From Azospira sp. I13 (GTDB taxonomy: Bacteria > Pseudomonadota > Gammaproteobacteria > Burkholderiales > Rhodocyclaceae), in contig NZ_BFBP01000014.1 of assembly GCF_003112695.1 (NCBI RefSeq), positions 88,728 to 152,727 on the forward strand: a stretch of DNA of 64,000 bases, given 5' to 3'. Shown here in pieces: positions 6,783 to 16,348 of the stretch. Position 1 is the stretch's first letter, and each line of letters starts with the position of its first letter. The notes beneath the pieces are model-generated. The model had not been told where the DNA came from and searched no databases. It worked only from the letters and a program-made list of their open reading frames with translations. The translations under genes and the position numbers were made by a program.

Positions 6783-7463
6783 TCAGTCGAGCCGGTCCAG
6801 CTTGTCGCGGATGGCGCCCACCACGGCCTCGAAGCCCTCGGTGGTGAGGCGCCCGGTGCGGGTGTTGTAGCCGCTGCAGTGGTAGCTGGTGAAGGTTTCC
6901 ACGCCGCCGGGCAGCACATGGCGCACGGCGTGGCCAAAGGGGTAATCCTTGACCTTCAGGCCGAAGGTGCGCAACACCGCCTGGTGGGCCACGGCGCCCA
7001 GGATGAGGATAGCCTTGAGGTTCGGCATGGCAGCGATTTCCTGGCCCAGGTAATCGTTGCACTGGCGGATTTCTGCCGGCAGGGGCTTGTTCTGGGGCGG
7101 CAGGCAGCGCACCGCGTTGGTGATACGGCAATCCTTCAGCTCCAGGCTCGTGTTTGCCCAGCCTTCCGCATTTAGGGGCCAGGACTCGGTGGCGAAGCCG
7201 AATTTGTGCAGGGAGGGATAGAGCAATTCCCCGGCGATGTCGCCGGTGAACGGCCGGCCGGTGCGATTGGCACCCCGCTCCCCGGGCCCCAGGCCCACCA
7301 CCAGCAGGCGGGATTTCAGGCTGCCAAAAGAAGGCACCGGACGGGCGTGCCAGTCCGGGTCCCGCTGGCGGATCGCCGCCAGATGCTCGGCCAGACGGGG
7401 GCAATCCGTACAGTCGGTGGAAAAAGTGGCCGGAGTGGCGGGAGTCTTTACAGCAGCGGGCAT
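6783..7463 (-). CDS. Uracil-DNA glycosylase, family 5 (UdgB) type, iron-sulfur
   Basis: A base-excision glycosylase that removes uracil and probably other deaminated bases from DNA. The active-site stretch GLGPGERGANRTGRPFTGD matches type-V enzymes (TTHA1149-like, GLAPA..GGNRTGRMFTGD) better than family 4. Cluster-type cysteines are visible: CTDCPRL near the N-terminus, VRCLPP in the middle, then RQCNDY. The C-terminal motif is SYHCSGYNTRTG. The chosen start, MPAAVKTP at 7463, gives 226 residues; an in-frame ATG at 7523 would overlap the divergent earP start. The stop is 7 bases before uvrC, so the two repair genes are likely co-transcribed. Confidence 0.88.
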   Translation of the reverse strand: MPAAVKTPATPATFSTDCTDCPRLAEHLAAIRQRDPDWHARPVPSFGSLKSRLLVVGLGPGERGANRTGRPFTGDIAGELLYPSLHKFGFATESWPLNAEGWANTSLELKDCRITNAVRCLPPQNKPLPAEIRQCNDYLGQEIAAMPNLKAILILGAVAHQAVLRTFGLKVKDYPFGHAVRHVLPGGVETFTSYHCSGYNTRTGRLTTEGFEAVVGAIRDKLDRLD

Positions 7464-7513
7464 GGTCGGAAAGCTCGGGAGAGCGTGGCAGGAAGCGGAG
7501 CAGGAAGGCCGAA

Positions 7514-8713
7514 ATGTTACCATGGCGCCCCATGGAATCCGCCGCTCCCCAAGCCTTTCCCGCCCCTGGCAAGCCCTGGCGCTGGGACATTTTCTGCACC
7601 GTTGTCGACAATTTCGGGGACATCGGCGTGTGCTGGCGCCTGGCCCGGCAGTTGGCCTCGGAAATCGGTCTCGAGGTATGCCTGTGGGTAGACGATCTCA
7701 AGAGCTTCGCCCGGCTTTGCCCGGCGGTGGAAATCGACGCACCGGAGCAAAGTGTCGCCGGCGTTCGTATCCGGCACTGGCAGATGCCATTGCCGGAGGT
7801 GGAGGCGGCCCAGGTGGTCATCGAAGCTTTCGCCTGCGAACTCCCCGCGGCCTATCTGGCAGCCATGGCCCGCTGCGCCCGGCCGCCAGTCTGGCTCAAC
7901 CTGGAATACCTGACGGCCGAAGACTGGGCGGCCCACTGCCATAGCGTTGCCTCCCCCCACCCCCGCCTGCCCCTCATCAAGTACTTTTTCTTTCCCGGCT
8001 TCGATGAACGTACCGGCGGCCTGTTGCGGGAGCAGGAACTGGAGGCCCAACGCAGCGCCTTTCTGGCCGATGCAGCGGCTCAAGCGCACCTCTGGCAACA
8101 GGTGGGTACGGCGCCCCGGGCCGGCGAACGGCCGGTCTCCCTCTTCTGTTACGGCCACTTGCCCATCCAGGGGCTGCTGGAAAGCTGGAGCAAGGGGCCG
8201 CAGCCCATTCTCTGCCTGGCCCCCCTGGGCCCCGCCCTGCCCCAGATCAACGCCTGGAGCGGTGGCCGCTTGCAAGGGGCCGGAGACTCCTGGCAACAGG
8301 GCGCCCTGCGAATCAGGCTGATGGATTTTCTTGCCCAGGAAGACTACGACCGACTGCTCTGGGCCTGCAACCTCAATTTCGTGCGAGGGGAAGACTCCTT
8401 CGTCCGCGCCCAATGGGCCGCACGCCCTTTGGTCTGGCAAATCTACCCCCAGGAAGCCGAGGCCCATGCGGACAAGCTGACAGCTTTCATCGACGCCTAT
8501 ACCGCCTCGCTGGAACCCGCCGCTGCCACCAGCCTGCGCGCTTTCTGGATGGCCTGGAACGGTCTGGCCGAAGTCCCTCCCGGTGATGGCTGGGATGCAT
8601 TCATCGCCCACCTACCTGCCCTGGCCGAGCATGCCAAACGGTGGCAAAGCGCCCAGTCTCGCCTGCCCGACCTGGCCGAATCCTTGGTGAGATTCTGCCG
8701 AAGTAAGCTATAA
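7514..8713 (+). CDS. earP: EF-P arginine-32 rhamnosyltransferase
   Basis: EarP transfers rhamnose from dTDP-L-rhamnose to Arg32 of elongation factor P, which activates EF-P for relieving polyproline stalls. The 399-residue frame shows the typical start WDIFCTVVDNFGDIGVCWRLARQL and a C-terminal RGEDSFVRAQWA motif, the acidic-Arg pocket of the family. The start at 7514 follows AGGAAGG; a second ATG at 7532 is possible. The substrate gene efp follows directly and encodes Arg at position 32, confirming the pairing by context. Confidence 0.95.
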   Translation: MLPWRPMESAAPQAFPAPGKPWRWDIFCTVVDNFGDIGVCWRLARQLASEIGLEVCLWVDDLKSFARLCPAVEIDAPEQSVAGVRIRHWQMPLPEVEAAQVVIEAFACELPAAYLAAMARCARPPVWLNLEYLTAEDWAAHCHSVASPHPRLPLIKYFFFPGFDERTGGLLREQELEAQRSAFLADAAAQAHLWQQVGTAPRAGERPVSLFCYGHLPIQGLLESWSKGPQPILCLAPLGPALPQINAWSGGRLQGAGDSWQQGALRIRLMDFLAQEDYDRLLWACNLNFVRGEDSFVRAQWAARPLVWQIYPQEAEAHADKLTAFIDAYTASLEPAAATSLRAFWMAWNGLAEVPPGDGWDAFIAHLPALAEHAKRWQSAQSRLPDLAESLVRFCRSKL

Positions 8714-8714
8714 T
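8709..8714 (+). promoter_or_regulatory. Candidate -10 box for efp
   Basis: A perfect TATAAT overlaps the earP stop. The -35 side is weak (TTGGTG at 8684-8689, 19-base spacer). If used, it would give efp a transcript of its own with a leader of about 105 bases, letting this abundant factor be made in excess over its modifying enzyme. Confidence 0.4.
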
Positions 8715-8825
8715 CACGCGCTTTGATTTTTGGCTCGGATCTTTGTGCAGGTTGTTTTTCGTCTCCCTGCTCCCGTTTTCCCAGCTCCCAGGCCAGCCCC
8801 TCAATATTTTCCGCAGGATTTGACG

Positions 8826-9383
8826 ATGAAGACCGCCCAAGAACTCCGCTCCGGCAACGTAATCATGGTGGGCCCCGACGCCCTGGTGATCCAGAAGACC
8901 GAATACAACAAGTCCGGCCGCAACGCTGCCGTGGTCAAGATGAAGATGAAGAACCTGCTGACCGGCGCCGCCAGCGAAGCAGTGTACAAGGCTGACGAAA
9001 AGTTCGAAGTGGTCCAGCTGGACCGCAAGGAAGTGACCTACTCCTACTTCGCCGACCCCATGTACGTCTTCATGGATGCCGACTACAACCAGTTCGACAT
9101 CGAAGCCGACAACATGACCGACGCCCTCAAGTACCTGGAAGACGGCCTGGCCTGTGAAGTGGTGTTCTTCAACGAGAAGGCTATTTCCGTTGAGCTGCCC
9201 AACTCCGTGGTGCGTGAAGTGACCTACACCGAACCTGCCGTCAAGGGCGACACTTCCGGCAAGGTGCTGAAGCCCGCCAAGATCGGTACCGGCTTCGAGC
9301 TGATGGTTCCCGCCTTCGTGGAAATCGGCGACAAGATCGAAATCGACACCCGTACCGACGAGTACAAGAACCGGGTGAAGTAA
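8826..9383 (+). CDS. efp: Translation elongation factor P (Arg32 type)
   Basis: EF-P binds stalled ribosomes near the E site and promotes peptide bonds at polyproline runs. The 185-residue protein begins [16 protein letters not shown] at 8826. The tip loop reads NKSGRNAAV, placing Arg at residue 32, the site rhamnosylated by EarP. Three beta-barrel domains are covered over the full length, ending [14 protein letters not shown]. The frame is open further upstream, but the family N-terminus fixes the start. A hairpin terminator follows. Confidence 0.97.
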   Translation: MKTAQELRSGNVIMVGPDALVIQKTEYNKSGRNAAVVKMKMKNLLTGAASEAVYKADEKFEVVQLDRKEVTYSYFADPMYVFMDADYNQFDIEADNMTDALKYLEDGLACEVVFFNEKAISVELPNSVVREVTYTEPAVKGDTSGKVLKPAKIGTGFELMVPAFVEIGDKIEIDTRTDEYKNRVK

Positions 9384-9416
9384 TCGGCAAGGCCGCTCCT
9401 GCGGCCTGTGCAAAAG

Positions 9417-9445
9417 AAAAAGGGCTGCTGCGGCAGCCCTTTTTG
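9417..9445. terminator. Rho-independent terminator between efp and the ligase gene
   Basis: GGGCTGC-TGCG-GCAGCCC flanked by AAAAA on the left and TTTTT on the right, so it works in both directions for these convergent genes. Confidence 0.9.
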
Positions 9446-9448
9446 CTT

Positions 9449-10330
9449 TCAGAAATTGTCCCGAAGCCGCCAAAAACTGGCGAAGCGCGGCAAGCCCCGG
9501 GAAGTCAGATCGCGATAACGGTAGGTCACCACCGCCCCCAGGGGCGGCGGCCGGCGCCGTTCGGCGTCGGTAAACCCACTCCCCAACAGGAACTGCCGGC
9601 CATCCGGCATTTCCACCCGAAGCGCCCCCAGCACGCCCGCATGGCGCCCCTTGCCGGGTTGGTATCCCACTACCACGGCTTCGGCATCCTGCCAGGGCTT
9701 GAGTTTGAGTAAGGCAGGGTTGCGCCCGGTAAGGTAAGGGGCATCGGCCCGATGCAGCATCAAGCCTTCGCCACCGGCTCGCCGCACGACGGACAGGCGC
9801 TTCATCAAGGCTGCTTCATCGGCCACCCTGAATTGCTCCACGGCTACCAGCCAGGGCACGCTGGCCGCAGCGACCACTTCCCGCAAGCGGGCCGCGCGCT
9901 CGGTAAAAGTACCGTTGCCATCGGGGAGTTCAAACACCATGTAGCGTACCTGCCGCCATGCGGCATCGTCAGGCACTTCCCGGCGAACGATGGCCGACAG
10001 GGCATCGAACTGCCCGCGGCCCAACCACAGCTCCCCATCCAGGGGCTGCCGGGCTGGCAATCCGGCAAGAAACCAGGCCGGTGCAGCCACCGGCCGACCA
10101 CTGCGAAAGCGCAAGCCGACACCATCCCACTGGGCTCTCACGCCATCCAGCTTTTCGCTGACCAGGTAAATACCGACATCAGCAGCGTGGAGGTCGCTAC
10201 GGTAGGTTTCCGCCAGGAGAAAGCCTCGTTCCTCCACTCCGGCCAGAGAAACAGAAGCAAAGCCGAGCAGAAAGACCGCCAACCCGCCCCGCAGCCCCCA
10301 CCATTCAAGCCACTGCAGGAGCCTGATCAT
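9449..10330 (-). CDS. Periplasmic-type ATP-dependent DNA ligase (Lig E class)
   Basis: A minimal ATP-dependent DNA ligase of 293 residues. The N-terminus has a hydrophobic export signal (GGLAVFLLGFASVSLAG) before the mature start, as in Lig E enzymes of naturally competent Beta- and Gammaproteobacteria. Nucleotidyltransferase motifs are visible: the adenylated lysine in SEKLDGVRAQWDG, the DGELWLGRG motif, EGLMLHRADAPY, and LLKLKPW, followed by a small OB domain. It seals nicks using ATP; a role with extracellular or incoming DNA is inferred from the signal peptide. Its start lies 47 bases after the bfr stop on the same strand. Confidence 0.9.
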   Translation of the reverse strand: MIRLLQWLEWWGLRGGLAVFLLGFASVSLAGVEERGFLLAETYRSDLHAADVGIYLVSEKLDGVRAQWDGVGLRFRSGRPVAAPAWFLAGLPARQPLDGELWLGRGQFDALSAIVRREVPDDAAWRQVRYMVFELPDGNGTFTERAARLREVVAAASVPWLVAVEQFRVADEAALMKRLSVVRRAGGEGLMLHRADAPYLTGRNPALLKLKPWQDAEAVVVGYQPGKGRHAGVLGALRVEMPDGRQFLLGSGFTDAERRRPPPLGAVVTYRYRDLTSRGLPRFASFWRLRDNF

Positions 10331-10377
10331 GGCCTATCCTGGAACCTGGCAAAAAACGGAGCAGTCGGAAGGCCGAC

Positions 10378-10851
10378 TCAGTCGTCGTGCATCTGGGATT
10401 GCAGGTAATTCGGCAAGCCCACCTTGGCAATCAGCTCCTGCTGGGTTTCCAGCCAATCCACATGCTCTTCCTCCGCTTCCAGAATGTCCTCCAGGATATC
10501 CCGGGTCACGTAGTCGGCAACCGACTCGCAGTGGGCGATGGCTTCACGCAGCAGGGGAACGGCCTGCAGTTCCAGTTTGAGATCGCACTCGAGCATTTCC
10601 TTCGGGTTTTCGCCGATGTAGAGCTTGTTCAACTGCTGCAGATTGGGCAAGCCCTCGAGGAAGAGGATGCGTTCAATGACTTTGTCCGCATGCTTCATCT
10701 CGTCGATGGACTCGTGATAGGCATGGTCGTTGAGCTTCTTCAGGCCCCAGTTCTTGTACATGCGGGCATGAAGAAAGTACTGGTTGATAGCCGTGAGCTC
10801 ATTGGCCAGGATCTTGTTCAGGTATTGAATAACCTTCTTGTCGCCCTTCAT
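10378..10851 (-). CDS. bfr: Bacterioferritin
   Basis: A haem-containing iron-storage protein that assembles into a 24-mer shell, oxidises Fe(II) and stores it as a mineral core. The start at 10851 ([19 protein letters not shown]) gives 157 residues, the normal length. The haem ligand Met52 is present ([10 protein letters not shown]), as are ferroxidase residues Glu18, Glu51 and His54 and the later EEEHVDWLE motif. The partner ferredoxin gene bfd lies 163 bases upstream on the same strand and the Lig E gene downstream. Confidence 0.97.
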   Translation of the reverse strand: MKGDKKVIQYLNKILANELTAINQYFLHARMYKNWGLKKLNDHAYHESIDEMKHADKVIERILFLEGLPNLQQLNKLYIGENPKEMLECDLKLELQAVPLLREAIAHCESVADYVTRDILEDILEAEEEHVDWLETQQELIAKVGLPNYLQSQMHDD

Positions 10852-11014
10852 GGCAGGCTCCTTCTCAATAGGGGAAATTGGTGCCTGAAGATTAGCACAC
10901 GCCACAAAAAAGAAGCCCCTGGTCCGCAAGGAGCAGGGGCAAGGGGGAATACGGATCGGACTGCCCGACCGAACCGCGACCCGAGGTTGATAAAGCGAGA
11001 TCGGGGGGAGATGC

Positions 11015-11218
11015 TCAGGAGGGCTTGCGGCCACAGCCGCCACAGCCCTGGCAGCTACCGAGTTCACTGCGCAGTTGCTCGCGAACGTCGCGGGCGCACT
11101 TGCCGCAGCAACTCCCGACGCCCAACTCTTCGCGCAGATCTTTGAGGCTGGTGGCCCCCATAGCCACGGAGGCAGAAATTTGCCGATCGGTCACGGCATG
11201 GCAGACACAAACGTACAT
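11015..11218 (-). CDS. bfd: Bacterioferritin-associated ferredoxin with an extra Cys-rich tail
   Basis: A small [2Fe-2S] protein that reduces the bacterioferritin core to release iron. The 67-residue product starts [14 protein letters not shown]. The cluster ligands fit the Bfd pattern: C4-x-C6 and C38-x2-C41. After the normal domain a short tail adds C56, C59 and C62 ([10 protein letters not shown]), which the E. coli protein lacks. The start at 11218 is fixed by homology. A Fur-box-like site lies 38 bases upstream, so expression should rise under iron limitation, matching its role. Confidence 0.95.
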   Translation of the reverse strand: MYVCVCHAVTDRQISASVAMGATSLKDLREELGVGSCCGKCARDVREQLRSELGSCQGCGGCGRKPS

Positions 11219-11256
11219 GGCGGAAAGCTCCTGGGCAGCAATCAATAACTCGTCAA

Positions 11257-11271
11257 TGAGAATTATTATCA
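11257..11271 (-). promoter_or_regulatory. Fur box upstream of bfd
   Basis: On the minus strand the 7-1-7 site reads TGATAAT-A-ATTCTCA, differing at one place from the consensus TGATAAT-n-ATTATCA. It is 38 bases before the bfd start codon, where it could overlap the promoter. Function is inferred from the match and from the iron-related gene. Confidence 0.75.
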
Positions 11272-11330
11272 CAAAAGCCACTTAATGCAAGTGCTTCTCA
11301 ACAAACTTTTAATGACTCGCCCGGCTGCCC

Positions 11331-11363
11331 CCTCTCCGGCCCGGAAATTTCAGGCCGGAGAGG
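11331..11363. other. Perfect 11-pair inverted repeat between bfd and the gcv promoter
   Basis: CCTCTCCGGCC at 11331-11341 pairs exactly with GGCCGGAGAGG at 11353-11363 across an 11-base loop. It lies between the divergent bfd and gcvT transcription units. No T-run follows on either strand, so it is not a standard terminator. Confidence 0.5.
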
Positions 11364-11444
11364 TCTGAAGCTTGATACGCAAACCCGCTGGCCAACAGCC
11401 GGCAGGAGCGCTGCCGTAACGCCGAGATGGCCCCGCCCGCTTGG

Positions 11445-11473
11445 TTGTCAGGCCGGGGGGCATTGGGTATAGT
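11445..11473 (+). promoter_or_regulatory. Promoter of the gcv operon
   Basis: TTGTCA at 11445-11450, a 17-base spacer and TATAGT at 11468-11473. The predicted start near 11480 leaves a leader of roughly 290 bases before gcvT. Confidence 0.65.
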
Positions 11474-11479
11474 CCCCGC

Positions 11480-11766
11480 GCAAGGCTGCACCGACCCAAC
11501 AGGGTTGTTTTCCTCTGATGCCACCCGCTTCTGTGGTCCAACCGACCAGGTTTTTCCAATCTTTTCCAAGGCCCGGTAAATTCAGCCGGCATCAGTAAAT
11601 CGGCAAAATCAGGCAGGACCCAGAAACATGCCGATGGTGCAGCGATTGCATCGCCCCACCCTCCAGCGCGAGGGCAGGAAGTTCCTGAAACTAGGGGGAT
11701 GGCAGCCACAGCCCCTACCGTCTCATTTTCAGAACAAGCCTGGACCGGCTTTCGTGAGGAACTGAA
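11480..11766 (+). promoter_or_regulatory. Long structured 5' leader of gcvT
   Basis: About 290 bases between the predicted transcription start and the gcvT ATG, with no credible gene. CTGATGCC (11515-11522) pairs perfectly with GGCATCAG (11588-11595), closing a 65-base domain. Glycine-cleavage operons often carry a glycine riboswitch here. I do not see its conserved core (the CCGAAGG-type element with a GGA-AG closing stem), so the leader is either a divergent aptamer or something else. Confidence 0.4.
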
Positions 11767-12858
11767 ATGACGAGAAAAACCATCCTGAACGAGTGCCATC
11801 GCCAGCACCAAGCCCGCATGGTGGATTTTGGCGGCTGGGACATGCCCGTAAACTATGGATCCCAGATCGAGGAGCACCACGCCGTGCGGCAGGATTGCGG
11901 CATGTTCGACGTTTCCCACATGTGCGCCGTCGATATCTCCGGTGCGGATGCCAGGAAATTCCTGGAGCGCCTCATCGCCAACAGCGTGGACAAGCTCCAG
12001 GTTCCCGGCAAAGCCCTTTACAGTGCAATGCTCAACGAGACCGGCGGCGTGGTGGACGACCTCATCGTCTATTACCTCGGCGACACCCACTACCGCATGG
12101 TCATCAACGCCGGCACCGCCGACAAGGATCTGGCCTGGATGGATCACCTGCTGGGCCAGTGGCAGCTGGAAGTCTCCGTCATTCCCCTGCGTGAAGGCCC
12201 CCGGGCCGTGGCCATGATTGCCGTGCAAGGCCCCCAGGCCAAGGCCAAGGTCTGGCAGGTGCTGCCGGAAGTGAAAGCAGCGACGGAAGCCCTGCCCCCC
12301 TTCTTCGGCGTGCAGATCGGGCAGTTTTTCATTGCCACCACCGGCTATACCGGCGAAGACGGCTTCGAGATCGCCCTGCCGGCCGGCAAGGCGGAAACCT
12401 TCTGGAATGCCCTGCTGGAAGCCGGTGTTCGCCCCTGCGGCCTGGGCGCCCGAGACACCCTGCGCCTGGAAGCCGGCATGAACCTCTACGGCCAGGACAT
12501 GGATGAAACCGTTTCGCCCCTGGATGCCGGCCTGGCCTGGACCGTCGACCTAAAATCCGGACGAGATTTCGTCGGCAAGGCTGCCCTCCTCGCCAACGGC
12601 CAGAAGGCCCAGTTCCTTGGCCTCAAGCTGTTGGACAAGGGCGTGCTGCGAGCCCATCAGAAGGTCATCACCGCCCAGGGCGAAGGCGAAATCACCAGCG
12701 GCACCTATTCCCCCACCCTCGAACAATCCATCGCCCTGGCCCGGCTGCCCCTGGGCGTCGCCATTGGCGACAGCGTGCAGGTGGATATTCGCGGCAAGCT
12801 GCTCCAAGCCCAGGTGGTCAAACCTGTTTTCGTCCGTCGCGGCAAGGCCGTGGCCTGA
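11767..12858 (+). CDS. gcvT: Glycine cleavage system T protein (aminomethyltransferase)
   Basis: Transfers the methylene group from aminomethylated H protein to tetrahydrofolate, releasing ammonia. The 363-residue protein starts [31 protein letters not shown] and shows the folate-site motifs [15 protein letters not shown] and [14 protein letters not shown], plus [23 protein letters not shown] near the C-terminal half. The start has GAGG eight bases upstream. It is first in a gcvT-gcvH-gcvP-gcvR-like run on one strand. Confidence 0.97.
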   Translation: MTRKTILNECHRQHQARMVDFGGWDMPVNYGSQIEEHHAVRQDCGMFDVSHMCAVDISGADARKFLERLIANSVDKLQVPGKALYSAMLNETGGVVDDLIVYYLGDTHYRMVINAGTADKDLAWMDHLLGQWQLEVSVIPLREGPRAVAMIAVQGPQAKAKVWQVLPEVKAATEALPPFFGVQIGQFFIATTGYTGEDGFEIALPAGKAETFWNALLEAGVRPCGLGARDTLRLEAGMNLYGQDMDETVSPLDAGLAWTVDLKSGRDFVGKAALLANGQKAQFLGLKLLDKGVLRAHQKVITAQGEGEITSGTYSPTLEQSIALARLPLGVAIGDSVQVDIRGKLLQAQVVKPVFVRRGKAVA

Positions 12859-12930
12859 TCCAGCTTTTTGTCCAGAATGTTCTTATTCAACATTCACCAT
12901 CCCCATTCAAACCGATTCAAGGAGAAACCC

Positions 12931-13317
12931 ATGTCCAACATCCCCGCCGACCTGAAGTACGCCAAGAGCCACGAATGGGTGCGCACCGAAGCGGATGGCA
13001 CCCTCACCATCGGCATTACCGACCACGCCCAGGAAGCCCTGGGGGATCTGGTTTTCATTGAACTGCCGGAAGTAGGCAAGAGCCTGGCCGCCGGCCAGGA
13101 AGCCGCCGTGGTGGAATCCGTCAAGGCCGCCGCCGATGTCTACGCTCCCGTCGCCGGCACCGTCCTCGCGGTCAATGACGCCGTGGTGGACGCCCCGGAA
13201 ACCCTCAATGAGGATGCCTACACCGCCTGGCTGTTCAAGCTGCAACCCCAGAACCTGGCCGACGTGGCCAGCCTGCTCGACGCCGCCGCCTACGGCGCTG
13301 TCGCAGCCAGCGAATAA
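12931..13317 (+). CDS. gcvH: Glycine cleavage system H protein (lipoyl carrier)
   Basis: The lipoyl carrier that shuttles the aminomethyl intermediate between P and T proteins. The 128-residue product starts [17 protein letters not shown] at 12931 after AAGGAGAAACCC. The lipoylation lysine is in [14 protein letters not shown]. Length and domain match the family. It lies 72 bases after gcvT and 88 before gcvP. Confidence 0.97.
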   Translation: MSNIPADLKYAKSHEWVRTEADGTLTIGITDHAQEALGDLVFIELPEVGKSLAAGQEAAVVESVKAAADVYAPVAGTVLAVNDAVVDAPETLNEDAYTAWLFKLQPQNLADVASLLDAAAYGAVAASE

Positions 13318-13405
13318 CCGGGGCCCGGCCGGGAAAGGCTCAGGGTCTTTCCCGGCCTACCCGCCCTCCCGTCCGCTGTTCCAACTGTCGTCGCCCGGAG
13401 GCCCC

Positions 13406-16348
13406 ATGCCCGCCCCCCAGCCCAAGGTTCAAGCCCTTTCCGCCCTGGAACAGAAGGACGAGTTCATCGCCCGCCATATCGGCCCCTGCGCCAGAGAAAT
13501 GAGTCAGATGCTGGCCGCCATCGGCGCCGCCAGCCTGGATGAACTGGTGGGCCAGACCGTGCCCGCCGCCATCCGCTTTCCCGCCCAAGTGACTGATTCG
13601 CTGCCCCTGCCCGCCCCCCGGCGCGAGCATGAGGCCCTGGCCGACCTGAAGGCCCTGGCCGGCCGCAATGTGGTGAAAAAGTCCCTTATCGGACAGGGCT
13701 ATCACGAAACCCTGACGCCCAAGGTAATCCTGCGCAACGTGCTGGAAAACCCGGGCTGGTACACCGCCTACACCCCCTATCAGGCCGAGATCGCCCAGGG
13801 CCGCCTGGAAGCCCTGCTCAACTACCAGCAGATGGTCATCGATCTGACTGGCCTGGAGCTAGCCAACGCCTCCCTGCTGGACGAAGCCACCGCCGCTGCC
13901 GAGGCCATGACCATGGCCCGCCGGGTTTCCCGCTCGGCCTCCAACCGCTTCTTCGTAGACCAAGCCTGCTTTCCCCAGACCATCGACGTAGTCAAGACCC
14001 GGGCCGCCTACTTCGGTTTCGAGCTGATTTTTGGCCCGGTGGAAGAGGCTGCCACGGTGGAAGTCTTCGGCGCCCTGCTGCAATACCCGGAAGACAAGGG
14101 AGAGGTGAAAGACCTGACCGCCACCATTGCCGCCTTGAAGGCCCGAGGGGGGACAAATTGCCCGGCCGTGGCCGTGGCCTGCGACCTCATGGCCCTGGTG
14201 CTGCTCAAGTCCCCCGGTGCCATGGGGGCCGACATGGCCCTGGGTTCCTCCCAGCGCTTCGGCATCCCCATGGGCTTCGGCGGCCCCCACGCCGCCTTCT
14301 TCGCCTGCAAGGACGAGCACAAGCGCTCCGTCGCCGGTCGCATCATCGGCGTCTCCGTTGATGCCCGGGGCAACAAGGCCCTGCGCATGGCCCTACAGAC
14401 CCGGGAACAGCACATCCGCCGGGAGAAGGCCAACTCCAACATCTGCACCTCCCAGGTACTGCTGGCCAACATGGCCGGCATGTACGCCGTCTACCACGGC
14501 CCAGAGGGTCTCAAGACCATCGCCCGCCGCATCCACCGCCTGGCCGCCATCCTGGCTATGGGCCTGGCCAAAGCCGGCATCAGGCAGCTCAACGCCTGCT
14601 ACTTCGACACCCTGCAGCTGGACCTGGGGGCCAAGGCCCTCACCGTGTACCAGGCCGCCCAGAACGCCGGCTACAACCTGCGGCTGATCGAGGGCGGCCG
14701 CCTCGGCGTCGCCCTCAACGAGAAGACCACCCGGGAAGACGTGGCCACCCTGCTGCAGCTCATCGCCGGGGTGAAGGTAGATATCGAAGCCCTGGACGCC
14801 CAGGTGGCCGCTGCCGACCCATCCCTGCCGGCCGAGCTGCTGCGCACCGACGCCATCCTCAGCCATCCCGTGTTCAACACCCACCACACCGAACACGAGA
14901 TGCTGCGCTACCTGAAGAAGCTGCAGAACAAGGACCTGGCCCTGGATCACTCCATGATCTCTCTGGGTTCCTGCACCATGAAGCTCAACGCCACCAGCGA
15001 GATGATCCCCGTCACCTGGCCCGAGTTCGGCGACATCCACCCCTTCGCCCCCCTGGACCAGCCCCAGGGCTACCTGGAGATGATCGAGCAGTTGGCCGAG
15101 TGGCTAAAGACCGTCACCGGTTTCGACGCCGTCTGCATGCAGCCCAACTCCGGCGCCCAGGGCGAATACGCCGGCCTGGTGGCCATCCGCCGCTACCAGG
15201 AGGCCAACGGCCAGGGCCAGCGCGACATCTGCCTGATCCCCAAGTCCGCCCACGGCACCAACCCGGCCACCGCCCAGATGGCCGGCCTACAGGTAGTGGT
15301 GGTGGATTGCGACGACAACGGCAACGTGGACGTGGCCGACCTCAAGGCCAAGGCCGAGCAGCACGCCGCCAAGCTCTCCTGCCTGATGCTCACCTACCCT
15401 TCCACCCACGGGGTGTTCGAGGAAGCGGTGAAGGACATCTGCGACATCGTGCACGCCAACGGCGGCCAGGTGTACATGGACGGCGCCAATCTCAACGCCC
15501 AGGTGGGCCTCACCGCCCCCGGCTTCATCGGCGCCGACGTCTCCCACATGAACTTGCACAAGACTTTCGCCATCCCCCACGGCGGTGGCGGCCCGGGCAT
15601 GGGTCCCATCGGCCTCAAGGCCCATCTGGCGCCCTTCATGGCCGACCATGCAGTGCAGGCCACCGGCCCTGCCGAGCGCAAGCACAAGGGCCAGGGCGCC
15701 GTTTCCGCCGCCCCCTTCGGCTCCGCCTCGATCCTGCCCATTTCCTGGATGTACATCGCCATGCTGGGCGGCAAGGGAGTCAAGACCGCCACCCAGGTGG
15801 CCATCCTCAACGCCAACTACGTCGCCGCCCGCCTGCAGGAGCACTACCCGGTGCTGTACCGGGGCAAGAACGGCCGCGTCGCCCATGAGTGCATCCTGGA
15901 TATCCGCCCCATCAAGGCGGCAACAGGCGGCAATGCGGGCATCACCGAACTCGATATCGCCAAGCGCCTCATGGACTACGGCTTCCACGCCCCCACGGTG
16001 AGCTTCCCGGTGGCTGGCACCATCATGGTGGAGCCCACCGAGTCCGAATCCAAGGCCGAGCTGGACCGCTTCATCGACGCCCTGATCGCCATCCGCAACG
16101 AAATCCGCAAGGTGGAAGCAGGCCAGTGGCCGGCGGACAACAATCCGCTGAAGCACGCCCCCCACACCCAGAAAGATCTGGCCGACGAGGTCTGGAGCCG
16201 CCCCTACAGCCGTCAGGAAGCCTGCTATCCCCTGCCCTGGGTGGCCGAGAACAAGTTCTGGCCCAGCGTGAACCGCATCGACGACGTGTACGGCGACCGC
16301 AATCTCTTCTGCGCCTGCGCCCCTGTGGAGGACTACCAACATGGCTGA
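13406..16348 (+). CDS. gcvP: Glycine decarboxylase, P protein
   Basis: The PLP enzyme that decarboxylates glycine and loads the remainder onto the H-protein lipoyl arm. At 980 residues from the ATG at 13406 it is the full-length single-chain form (both halves fused), slightly longer than E. coli GcvP. The PLP lysine is in [19 protein letters not shown], with [15 protein letters not shown] upstream as usual. A GGAGG precedes the ATG. The frame is open for 90 more codons upstream, but these overlap gcvH and are not homologous. Confidence 0.97.
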   Translation: MPAPQPKVQALSALEQKDEFIARHIGPCAREMSQMLAAIGAASLDELVGQTVPAAIRFPAQVTDSLPLPAPRREHEALADLKALAGRNVVKKSLIGQGYHETLTPKVILRNVLENPGWYTAYTPYQAEIAQGRLEALLNYQQMVIDLTGLELANASLLDEATAAAEAMTMARRVSRSASNRFFVDQACFPQTIDVVKTRAAYFGFELIFGPVEEAATVEVFGALLQYPEDKGEVKDLTATIAALKARGGTNCPAVAVACDLMALVLLKSPGAMGADMALGSSQRFGIPMGFGGPHAAFFACKDEHKRSVAGRIIGVSVDARGNKALRMALQTREQHIRREKANSNICTSQVLLANMAGMYAVYHGPEGLKTIARRIHRLAAILAMGLAKAGIRQLNACYFDTLQLDLGAKALTVYQAAQNAGYNLRLIEGGRLGVALNEKTTREDVATLLQLIAGVKVDIEALDAQVAAADPSLPAELLRTDAILSHPVFNTHHTEHEMLRYLKKLQNKDLALDHSMISLGSCTMKLNATSEMIPVTWPEFGDIHPFAPLDQPQGYLEMIEQLAEWLKTVTGFDAVCMQPNSGAQGEYAGLVAIRRYQEANGQGQRDICLIPKSAHGTNPATAQMAGLQVVVVDCDDNGNVDVADLKAKAEQHAAKLSCLMLTYPSTHGVFEEAVKDICDIVHANGGQVYMDGANLNAQVGLTAPGFIGADVSHMNLHKTFAIPHGGGGPGMGPIGLKAHLAPFMADHAVQATGPAERKHKGQGAVSAAPFGSASILPISWMYIAMLGGKGVKTATQVAILNANYVAARLQEHYPVLYRGKNGRVAHECILDIRPIKAATGGNAGITELDIAKRLMDYGFHAPTVSFPVAGTIMVEPTESESKAELDRFIDALIAIRNEIRKVEAGQWPADNNPLKHAPHTQKDLADEVWSRPYSRQEACYPLPWVAENKFWPSVNRIDDVYGDRNLFCACAPVEDYQHG

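Noticed and set aside
6776-6937. 54-codon N-terminal extension of uvrC
   Set aside because: It is the antisense/out-of-frame shadow of the UDG gene. The real UvrC N-terminus begins at 6775.
11331-11766. Tandem glycine riboswitch upstream of gcvT
   Set aside because: I looked for the paired aptamer cores on both strands. Only a vague AGGCAGGAC segment was found, not enough to call it.
13136-13405. N-terminal 90-codon extension of gcvP
   Set aside because: The frame is open, but it overlaps gcvH in another frame. The GGAGG site and the family N-terminus place the start at 13406.
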